Of a stretch of DNA of 58,155 nucleotides, positions 42,832-49,774 are shown piece after piece. The position numbers were made by a program, and so were the translations under genes. Every line of letters starts with the position of its first letter. The stretch's first letter is position 1. The stretch comes from Gemmatimonadota bacterium (GTDB taxonomy: Bacteria; Latescibacterota; UBA2968; UBA8231): contig JABHDC010000121.1 in the NCBI GenBank assembly GCA_018673255.1, forward strand, positions 1 to 58,155. Reading direction: 5' to 3'. A model generated the notes under the pieces. It did no database searches. It worked only from the letters and a program-made list of their open reading frames with translations, and was not told where the DNA came from.

Positions 42832-43350
42832 ATGATCATGAAGGACACCACATTCTGGAATCCCTATGTCGCCGGCGTCGCACTCGGCCTGGTGTTGCTG
42901 AGTTCCTTTCTCGTCATGGGTAAGGGACTGGGCGCCTCCGGTGGAGTCAATCGCGTGGCGATTGCCGCCGTCGATGTCGTGGCCACCGAGCACGTGAACG
43001 ACAATGCCTATCTGGCCCGCGTCAAAGCCGATGGCCAGAACCCTCTGGACAGCTACTTCGTCTTTGAGGTCCTCGGCGTCCTGCTCGGTGGTGCGGTCTC
43101 CGCTTATGCTGCTGGTCGTCAGCGCGCCTGTGTCGTGCGCGGACCTCGGGCGACGATTCCCCGACGTTTGCTTTTCGCCCTCTCCGGCGGCGTCATCATG
43201 GGGATCGCCGCACGCTTGGCCCGCGGTTGCACATCCGGTCAAGCACTGACCGGAGGCGCGCTGATGTCATCCGGTAGCTGGATCTTCATGCTGGCTGTAT
43301 TCGCCGGCGGATATGGGTTGGCGTGGTTCGTCAGGAGGCAGTGGACATGA
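42832..43350 (+). CDS. YeeE/YedE-family sulfur transporter, first half (PmpA-like)
   Basis: 172 residues with four to five membrane helices. The signature ARGCTSGQALTGGALMSSGSW (C133) is the conserved cysteine loop of the YeeE/YedE family, whose studied member TsuA carries thiosulfate by passing it along cysteines. The full family protein has two such halves; here each half is a separate gene, as in PmpA/PmpB-type pairs. It starts at the base after the psrB-like stop (a second ATG is 6 bp further) and overlaps the next gene by 4 bp (ATGA). A loop of about 45 residues (VATEHVNDNAYLARVKADGQ) separates the first two helices. Confidence 0.88.
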   Translation: MIMKDTTFWNPYVAGVALGLVLLSSFLVMGKGLGASGGVNRVAIAAVDVVATEHVNDNAYLARVKADGQNPLDSYFVFEVLGVLLGGAVSAYAAGRQRACVVRGPRATIPRRLLFALSGGVIMGIAARLARGCTSGQALTGGALMSSGSWIFMLAVFAGGYGLAWFVRRQWT

Positions 43351-44543
43351 TCTTTCCCTTCGACTCTCTCTTCGGCGCGAATCGAGAATTCGGACTCGTG
43401 GGTGCCGTCATTCTCGGCTTCTTCTTTGGCTTCGTCCTGGAACGGGCCGGCTTTGGGCGCGCCACGAAACTGGCAGCCCAGTTCTACGGCAATGACATGA
43501 CCGTCTTCAAGGTCATGTTCGGTGCCATCGTCACCGCCATGCTGGGCCTGGTCGTGGCCGACGGTCTCGGCCTGGCTGAATTCCGCGGCATCGCCGAGTC
43601 GGGCGCCTCCACGACGTATCTGTGGCCCATGCTCGTGGGTGGACTGCTATTGGGTGTCGGTTTCATCGTTTCCGGATATTGCCCGGGCACGTCACTGGTT
43701 GCAGCCGCTTCCGGACACCTGGACGGCATGGTGACGATCGTCGGTGTCGCCATCGGCTCGGTGCTGTTCGGCGAGGCGTATCCCTGGCTGCAGGACTTCT
43801 ACCTGTCCGGTGATATCGGTCACCAATTCCTCTTTGACCTGGTCGGTCTGCCACCGGCGCTACTGGCCCTGGCCGTGGCCGGCATGGCCGTCGCTTGTTT
43901 CATCGGCGCAGAGGTATTGGAACGGATCTACACGCGGCGACGCTTCGGTGATGAGCCGGTCGTGGCCCGTGAGCCGCGCCGTGTCGTCTTCACGACCTTC
44001 GGCCTGGCCGCCCTCACCGGCGCTGCCTTGCTGCTGGCCCCGGCCGGCGCACCGCCCCTGGAGGCCTCGATCGCCCCATCCACGATCGATGCGAGTCGCC
44101 TGGCGCAGCGTCTGCTGGACGAACCATGGAAAGTGTGGGTCCTGGATGTCCGGGAGCGCTCAGCCTTTGAGGCCGAGCGAATCCCCGGTTCCCAGCATCG
44201 TGCGCTGTCCGAGTTGGACGATTTCGGTCTCGCCTACAGCCCCGGCGTGAAGGACCTGATCCTCATCAGCAGTGAAATGATCACACGCCTGCCGGATGCG
44301 GCCGCCGCGTATCCGGGTCGTGTTCTGGTCCTGGATGGTGGATTCGACGCATGGCAGGGATTCGCTCTGGAGAGACCGCCAGCCCTGACGGCGACAGACT
44401 CGCCGGCTCGTTGTCGGGTGGTGCAGTTCCAGGCCGCCGTGCATCGCAAGATCACCGGATCTGAAGCACCGCCGCCCCCGCCCCCGGCGGCAGCCAGCTT
44501 TACACCACCACCAAAGAAGAAGGGCGGCGGCTGCGACGGCTGA
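43347..44543 (+). CDS. YeeE/YedE-family sulfur transporter, second half, fused to a degenerate rhodanese domain
   Basis: 398 residues; the ATG at 43347 follows AGGAGG at 8 bp. Residues 1-195 have about five helices and the second cysteine loop VSGYCPGTSLVAAASGHLDG (C112). One more helix (about 213-232) precedes a rhodanese-like domain (248-345: VWVLDVRERSAFEAERIPGS ... VLVLDGGFDAWQ). The rhodanese active-site loop, normally with a catalytic Cys, reads LILISSEMITRLPDA and has no cysteine, so sulfurtransferase activity is not expected there. The tail is PPPPPPAAASFTPPPKKKGGGCDG-like (shown in part), leaving C396 three residues from the end. A sulfur-binding or delivery role for the tail cysteine is a guess. 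Confidence 0.88.
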   Translation: MIFPFDSLFGANREFGLVGAVILGFFFGFVLERAGFGRATKLAAQFYGNDMTVFKVMFGAIVTAMLGLVVADGLGLAEFRGIAESGASTTYLWPMLVGGLLLGVGFIVSGYCPGTSLVAAASGHLDGMVTIVGVAIGSVLFGEAYPWLQDFYLSGDIGHQFLFDLVGLPPALLALAVAGMAVACFIGAEVLERIYTRRRFGDEPVVAREPRRVVFTTFGLAALTGAALLLAPAGAPPLEASIAPSTIDASRLAQRLLDEPWKVWVLDVRERSAFEAERIPGSQHRALSELDDFGLAYSPGVKDLILISSEMITRLPDAAAAYPGRVLVLDGGFDAWQGFALERPPALTATDSPARCRVVQFQAAVHRKITGSEAPPPPPPAAASFTPPPKKKGGGCDG

Positions 44544-44591
44544 GCAGCCACGAACACCCTGATAAACTGAATCAATCGAGAGCAGGACCTG

Positions 44592-45533
44592 ATGGAAGTC
44601 GAACTGACCCGTTATTCTCATCTCGTCGATCCACAACTCCACGTCTGGGGTTGGGAGATCCCCGTCTACCTGTTCCTCGGCGGTGTCGCCGCTGGCATGA
44701 TGATCGTCGCCGGCGCCCTGGCGCGTCGCGGGGACGATGGGTCGGCACCCACAGCGGTGCAGTTTGCGCTGATGGTGCCCGTACTGCTCTCCATCGGCAT
44801 GCTGGCCTTGTTCTTCGACCTGGAGTACAAAGCCCACGTCTACCGATTCTACCTGGCCTTCATGCCCACCTCCCCCATGTCCTGGGGTTCGTGGATTCTT
44901 CTTGCTGTGTATCCCGCCAGCGCCCTGCTGGGGTTGGCAGGCGCTGCGCCACATTCAGTACAGCGGTGGGCTCGCTGGCCATTGTCAGGTGGAGAAGATG
45001 GCTGGCTCTGCCGTCTGCATACATGGGGCATGGCTCATCTGCCCCTGATGGGAAACCTCAACATCGCACTGGGTGTCAGCCTGGGGATCTACACCGGCGT
45101 GTTACTGGGCACACTTGGCGCGGCACGTCCCATGTGGAATTCGGCGCTGCTGGGTCCGCTCTTCCTGCTCTCGGGTGCATCTACGGGAATGGCGGCGATG
45201 ATGCTGGCACCGATCGGTGCCGACATACACCACAAGCTGCGCCGCTGGGACCTGGGTGCCATCGGCGCCGAATTGATCCTGCTTGGCCTCTTCCTCATCG
45301 GCCTGCTGGTCGGGGGTGGCACCGACGGTCGTGCGTCAGCTCAACTGCTGCTTGGGGGTGCCTACACTGCCCCCTTCTTCGCCATCGTTGTTGTTGCCGG
45401 TCTGCTCGTCCCCTTCTGTATGGCATGGGTCGAAGGTGCCCGTCAGCTGGCACCGACACGCGTCGCGCCGCTGCTGGTATTGGCCGGCGGTCTGGGGCTG
45501 CGCTGGATTCTGGTCATGGCGGGCCAGGCCTGA
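44592..45533 (+). CDS. NrfD/PsrC-family membrane subunit
   Basis: 313 residues with eight or nine membrane helices, including IPVYLFLGGVAAGMMIVAGAL near the N-terminus, the typical NrfD start (W.W.IP.YlFlGG.aaG). Acidic and polar residues lie inside helices (FFDLEYKAHVYRFYLAF). It anchors the reductase and exchanges electrons with the quinone pool. The start follows GCAGGA at about 5 bp. The gene lies 48 bp after the YeeE/rhodanese gene rather than next to the Fe-S subunit, so the transporter halves are inserted within the reductase operon. Confidence 0.9.
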   Translation: MEVELTRYSHLVDPQLHVWGWEIPVYLFLGGVAAGMMIVAGALARRGDDGSAPTAVQFALMVPVLLSIGMLALFFDLEYKAHVYRFYLAFMPTSPMSWGSWILLAVYPASALLGLAGAAPHSVQRWARWPLSGGEDGWLCRLHTWGMAHLPLMGNLNIALGVSLGIYTGVLLGTLGAARPMWNSALLGPLFLLSGASTGMAAMMLAPIGADIHHKLRRWDLGAIGAELILLGLFLIGLLVGGGTDGRASAQLLLGGAYTAPFFAIVVVAGLLVPFCMAWVEGARQLAPTRVAPLLVLAGGLGLRWILVMAGQA

Positions 45534-45705
45534 ACCCAGCTCGTGGATGGCAGTATCTCCGGGGGGGCATGGGTCGATGATGTGACCTCATCCGTCCACC
45601 CGTTGTTGTGCACAGGCGCTGGACACTGTGCCATGGTTCCGTGATCCTATAGAGCCTGATCCATCCACATGATGATCCACACGCACTGACTCCAGGAATC
45701 ACCCC

Positions 45706-47505
45706 ATGACGAGTGCCCTGCCCACCTGGGACCTGACTGATCTCTACGCCGGCGTCGATGATGTACAGATCGATGCCGACATCCATGCAGTGACCGAACG
45801 GGCCGCGGCCTTTGCCCTCGACTATCGAGGCTCCATCGCCACCACCGACCTGACGGCCGCTCATCTGTTGGCCGCCCTGACGGCCTACGAGGACCTGCTC
45901 GGCGCCGAATACCGCCCCCAGGCATATGCCTCTCTGATCTATTCCACCGACACGGGGGATGCCGCTCGGGGGGCGCTGTTGCAGAAGACCCGCGAATTTG
46001 GCAGCGCCGTGTCGACGCACCTGGTGTTCTTTGATCTCGAGATTGGCCAGATTCCCGACGATACCTGGCGCTTGATCTCCACGGACCCTGTCCTGGCGCC
46101 CTACCGGCACTACCTGGATCACGAGCGACGGATGGCCATCCACAATCTCTCGGAGGCCGAAGAGAAGATTCTCGTCGAGACGGCCAACGCCCGCGGCCGC
46201 GCCTTCGCCCGTCTGTCGACGGAGGTCAACTCCCGCACGAAGTTCCGCATTGAAGTCGATGGAGAGATCATCGAGAAGACGCAGTCGGAGATTCTCGTTC
46301 TGCTATACGATCACGATCGGGACGTGCGGCGGGATGCGGCTGCAGCCGTCAGCGAGGGGCTGGAGGGCAATGCGCACACGTGCACCTTCATCTACAACAC
46401 GCTATTGCACGAGAAAGACGTACTGGATCGACTCCGCAAATACGAGACCCCCGAAGCCTCTCGTCATCTGGCCAATGAACTGGACGGCGCCGTCGTCGAC
46501 ACGGTCTCCGATGTCTGTGCCGCCAACTTCGACACCGTCTCCCGTTACTATCGGTTGAAGGGGAAGATTCTCGGCCTCGACGACCTGGCGCACTACGATC
46601 GTTATGCGCCGCTCCTGGGACAGGAATCCGAGATTGAGTTCGATGCGGCGCGCCAGATGGTACTGGGGGCCTTCGCCGACTTCACACCGAAATTACGGGA
46701 CCTGGCCAGCCGATTTTTTGATGAAAGTTGGATCGACGCAGCCCTGGCCGACGGCAAGCGGGGTGGGGCCTACTGTGCCGCCGTCACCCCCGACCTTCAC
46801 CCGTATGTCTTCATGAATTACACAGGCAAGCCGCGCGACGTGATGACCCTGGCCCACGAGCTGGGCCATGGCGTGCATGATCTGCTGGCGGCCGAGAACA
46901 ACCACCTCCTGGACTATCACCCGGTGCTGCCCATGGCAGAGACAGCCTCGACCTTTGCCGAGGCCCTCGTCTTCGATCGCCTGCTGTCGGAACTGACCTC
47001 ACCAGCAGAGAAGATGGCCCTCGTGTGCAGCAAGGTGGAGGACACCTTCGCCACCGTCTTCCGACAGATCGCCATGTATCGCTTCGAGCAGGCCGCACAC
47101 CGGGCCCGCCGATCCGAGGGTGAACTGCCGACGTCCCGTCTCAACGAATTGTGGCAGGAGAATCAGCAGGCCATGTTCGGTGATGCCCTCACCCTGGGTG
47201 AGGAACACGCCAAGTGGTGGCTCTACATACCCCACATTATCGATGTGCCATTCTATGTCTATGCCTATGCCTTCGGGGAGTTGCTGGTGCTGGCCCTCTA
47301 TGCCCAATACCAGCAGGAGGGCGCACCCTTCATCGAGCGGTACTTCAACCTGCTGGCATCCGGCGGCTCCGCATCACCTGGTGAGTTAGTGCAGCGTCTG
47401 GGTTTCGACATTGCCGATCGAGCCTTCTGGCAGGGCGGTTGTGATCTGATCACCCAGCGTGTCGCCCAGGCCGAGGAACTGGCGCGCGAAGCCGGGGCGA
47501 TCTAA
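45706..47505 (+). CDS. pepF: Oligoendopeptidase F (M3 family zinc peptidase)
   Basis: 599 residues, a normal length. The zinc site is LAHELGHGVHD (H384-E385-L-G-H388), with the downstream glutamate in PMAETASTFAEAL. The N-terminal half is the helical PepF region (LTDLYAGVDD start, then LEIGQIPDDTW). The substrate-binding C-terminal motif is YIPHIIDVPFYVYAYAFGELLVLALY. It degrades short peptides in the cytoplasm; no signal peptide is present. The ATG at 45706 has only a weak AGGA upstream. It follows the reductase operon by 172 bp without an evident terminator. Confidence 0.96.
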   Translation: MTSALPTWDLTDLYAGVDDVQIDADIHAVTERAAAFALDYRGSIATTDLTAAHLLAALTAYEDLLGAEYRPQAYASLIYSTDTGDAARGALLQKTREFGSAVSTHLVFFDLEIGQIPDDTWRLISTDPVLAPYRHYLDHERRMAIHNLSEAEEKILVETANARGRAFARLSTEVNSRTKFRIEVDGEIIEKTQSEILVLLYDHDRDVRRDAAAAVSEGLEGNAHTCTFIYNTLLHEKDVLDRLRKYETPEASRHLANELDGAVVDTVSDVCAANFDTVSRYYRLKGKILGLDDLAHYDRYAPLLGQESEIEFDAARQMVLGAFADFTPKLRDLASRFFDESWIDAALADGKRGGAYCAAVTPDLHPYVFMNYTGKPRDVMTLAHELGHGVHDLLAAENNHLLDYHPVLPMAETASTFAEALVFDRLLSELTSPAEKMALVCSKVEDTFATVFRQIAMYRFEQAAHRARRSEGELPTSRLNELWQENQQAMFGDALTLGEEHAKWWLYIPHIIDVPFYVYAYAFGELLVLALYAQYQQEGAPFIERYFNLLASGGSASPGELVQRLGFDIADRAFWQGGCDLITQRVAQAEELAREAGAI

Positions 47506-47529
47506 CCGGAGAGTGTTGGACATTCACCC

Positions 47530-47970
47530 ATGAAGACACGCGATCGTGGCATGCGGCGAATCCTCATGCCCGGCATACATCTGTTCGATGGCTACTTGGG
47601 TCGTCGGGAAGTTGAGGCGATCCAGGGGGAGATCGAGCAGTTGGGTGGGCTGGTGAAGCAGTTCATCGACTGCACCGTGCGCGAACAGGCACCCCGTCTG
47701 CGGATCATCCGTGGGCGAGGACTGTGGAACGTTGAGCGGGCACAGGCCATTGAGGAACAGGCGCAACGTGCACAGGCCGTACTGTGGCGCTTGCGAAGGG
47801 TCCGACATCACGAGGAGCATCTGCGGCAGTTACAGGCACAATTGCCGTCCAGACAGGGCCTGAGCCGGCTGCGCTACGCCAATCCCTGGCTCGTGCACGG
47901 GACCCTGGTCGGCCTCATCTTCACCTTCAGCCTCGCCCACGGGTTGAGGGCTTTTCTGGCACCAGGCTGA
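47530..47970 (+). CDS. Small coiled-coil membrane protein, unknown function
   Basis: 146 residues; I do not recognise it. The first 110 residues are charged and helical, with a coiled-coil-like stretch (ERAQAIEEQAQRAQAVLWRL). One membrane helix near the C-terminus (LVHGTLVGLIFTFSLAHGL) follows a Trp/Arg border, predicting a tail-anchored protein with a cytoplasmic N-terminus. It starts 24 bp after pepF, but no good ribosome site is seen, so the start is uncertain. A perfect 7-bp hairpin (47973-47990) follows the stop. Confidence 0.5.
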   Translation: MKTRDRGMRRILMPGIHLFDGYLGRREVEAIQGEIEQLGGLVKQFIDCTVREQAPRLRIIRGRGLWNVERAQAIEEQAQRAQAVLWRLRRVRHHEEHLRQLQAQLPSRQGLSRLRYANPWLVHGTLVGLIFTFSLAHGLRAFLAPG

Positions 47971-47972
47971 GG

Positions 47973-47990
47973 ACCTTCCTCTCGGAAGGT
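47973..47990 (+). terminator. Hairpin after the small membrane protein gene
   Basis: ACCTTCC, loop TCTC, GGAAGGT, starting 3 bp after the stop; only TTGG follows, so termination is uncertain. A 15-bp imperfect direct repeat (GACCxCTCACTCC) lies just after it. Confidence 0.35.
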
Positions 47991-48049
47991 TGGCGACCAC
48001 TCACTCCTCAGGCCGGGGGCCGGTGACCGCTCACTCCCCGGACAGGCTC

Positions 48050-48898
48050 CTAGAGCGTCGTTGGTTGCCTGGGTTCATGTGCCACCATCTTGGGCGCGCC
48101 GCCAGCGCCGAGCATCGTTCCTGCCGCCACCAGAATCATACTGGCCAGCACGATCGGTGACAGCGATTCGTCCATCACCCAACCGGCCAGCAGCACACCG
48201 ACCACGGGTGTGAGGAAGCCGAAGACCCCCAGACGGCTGGCAGGGTGTTTCGACAACAGAAACACAAGGATGATGAAGCAGGCCCCGGCCACAACCAAGC
48301 CCTGGTAGAGTACGCCGAGAATCGCTCGACGCGTCCACAGAATCTCTCCAGGCGATTCGAAGATCAGACTCACAATGATGAACAGGGGAATCCCCAGGGC
48401 TGCCTGCCAGAAGAGCACCTGGTAGGGATGCAGGCCATGGACGAGCCGCTTGAGCACCACCTGTCGCAGACCCAGCAGGACGGCACTGCCGAGCACGAGG
48501 GCGTCACCCAACAACCACGTCGTGTCAGTGATCGACAGGGAGCCGGCGAAGAGCAGGACGATACCGGAGAAAGCCAGCAGCATGCCCAATACCTGGCGCA
48601 GGCCGAGCCGGTCGCCGGGAATCAGCAGGTGGGCGGAGAGCGCTGTGAAAAAGGGATAGGCCGAAATCAGGACGATGGAGCGACTCGACGACGTGTAGTG
48701 CGTGCCAATGTTGAGCAGCAGGATCTGCGTCGTAAACAACAGCGACAGTTCGATCAGGCCACGCCACTGACCGCCGACATCGGTGACGCGCGTGCGTGTG
48801 AGACGGGCTGCCAGCGCGACGACAGCCAGACCGAGGGCGAAGCGAACAGCCGCCATGGCCACAGGCGGCATGCCCTCCAGGCCTGCCTTGATGGCCAC
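48050..48898 (-). CDS. EamA-family (drug/metabolite transporter) permease
   Basis: 282 residues from a GTG, nine or more membrane helices in two EamA repeats. The first helix pair contains VAIKAGLEGMPPVAMAAVRFALG. The second repeat starts near LLGDALVLGSAVLLGLRQV and ends TPVVGVLLAGWVMDESLSPIVLASMILVAAGTML. The expected first helix (SLATLTAVLWGGNQVAIKAG) is encoded in the same frame upstream to about 48967, yet no ATG, GTG or TTG exists there. The GTG start would thus remove most of helix 1; a CTG at 48965-48967 is a possible true start. A run of seven Gs lies nearby. The substrate is unknown. Confidence 0.85.
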   Translation of the reverse strand: MAIKAGLEGMPPVAMAAVRFALGLAVVALAARLTRTRVTDVGGQWRGLIELSLLFTTQILLLNIGTHYTSSSRSIVLISAYPFFTALSAHLLIPGDRLGLRQVLGMLLAFSGIVLLFAGSLSITDTTWLLGDALVLGSAVLLGLRQVVLKRLVHGLHPYQVLFWQAALGIPLFIIVSLIFESPGEILWTRRAILGVLYQGLVVAGACFIILVFLLSKHPASRLGVFGFLTPVVGVLLAGWVMDESLSPIVLASMILVAAGTMLGAGGAPKMVAHEPRQPTTL

Positions 48899-49028
48899 CT
48901 GGTTGCCCCCCCACAGGACAGCAGTGAGGGTAGCCAGAGAGGCCGCACCGGGGCCGATGCGATCCAGTCGATAGGATGCATTCGACCCCGGGCCGGTTCT
49001 CAGGATGTCACGACCGGATGATGACAGA

Positions 49029-49688
49029 CTAGTCGATCGTGGCGGTCTTGATGTAGTCGAGATTCGGGAACTGACTGATCAAATACTCGTTGCCCTTTTC
49101 GCCGATCTTCTGCTGGTTCGGCTGTTCGCCGTATTCCGGGTTGATCGCATCCATCACATCCATGCCTTCGACAATGCGCCCGAAAGGCGCAAAGCCCATG
49201 CCGTCGAGGCGGGCATTGTCGACGAGATTGAGGAACATCTGCGTCGTGCGGGAATTCGGCGAGCCGGTCTTGGCGAAGGTGATGGTACCGCGATCATTGG
49301 AGATCATGACCGGATCATCGACGATGGTCGCGCCGTGCCACATCTTGCTCACTTCCGGATCTGGACTCATCCCGAACTGAACGATGAAGTTCGGAACGAC
49401 GCGGAAGAATCTGCAGTCGTTGTAGTAACCATTGTGGACCAGATTGTAAAAGCGATCGGCACCGTTCGGCGACAACTTGCGCTCCACCTCGATGAGAATC
49501 GTCCCGCCACTGGTCTCGAAGCGGGCCCGATAGGTGTCCGGTGCCTGCGCCATCATTTCTTCACTCGTCGGATCCATCAATCCTGCCTTGTTGTTGACTG
49601 GCGCTTCGCCGTCACCGTCCGGGCCACCGCCGCAGCTGGCCGACAGCAGCAACAAGCACCCCATCACAGTTCCACGCACTCGATTCAC
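49029..49688 (-). CDS. Lipoprotein peptidyl-prolyl cis-trans isomerase (cyclophilin type)
   Basis: 219 residues from a GTG preceded by AGGAG at 9 bp. The signal peptide ends in LLSASC, a lipobox, so it is predicted to be lipid-anchored in the envelope. The cyclophilin domain (about 52-205) shows FYNLVHNGYYNDCRFFRVVPNFIVQFG (split here for length), then GTITFAKTGSPNSRTTQMFLNL and GFAPFGRIVEGMDVMDAI, covering the catalytic Arg, the Gln/Phe/Met set and the FGRVVEGMDVV-type end. It speeds proline isomerisation in folding exported proteins. A polar stretch after the lipidated Cys (GGGPDGDGEAPVNN) acts as a tether. Confidence 0.95.
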   Translation of the reverse strand: MNRVRGTVMGCLLLLSASCGGGPDGDGEAPVNNKAGLMDPTSEEMMAQAPDTYRARFETSGGTILIEVERKLSPNGADRFYNLVHNGYYNDCRFFRVVPNFIVQFGMSPDPEVSKMWHGATIVDDPVMISNDRGTITFAKTGSPNSRTTQMFLNLVDNARLDGMGFAPFGRIVEGMDVMDAINPEYGEQPNQQKIGEKGNEYLISQFPNLDYIKTATID

Positions 49689-49774
49689 AGCCTCAGCTCC
49701 TGATTCATTGTCTCAAGAAAGTCATCCCGCGCCTTGGCGCGGGTTACGATTCAGCCCAAATGATCAACCCGTGA

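Noticed and set aside
42118..43242. Minus-strand open frame of 374 codons under the reductase operon
   Set aside because: It lies opposite the Fe-S ferredoxin and YeeE genes, whose motifs are unmistakable; no ribosome site or family signature.
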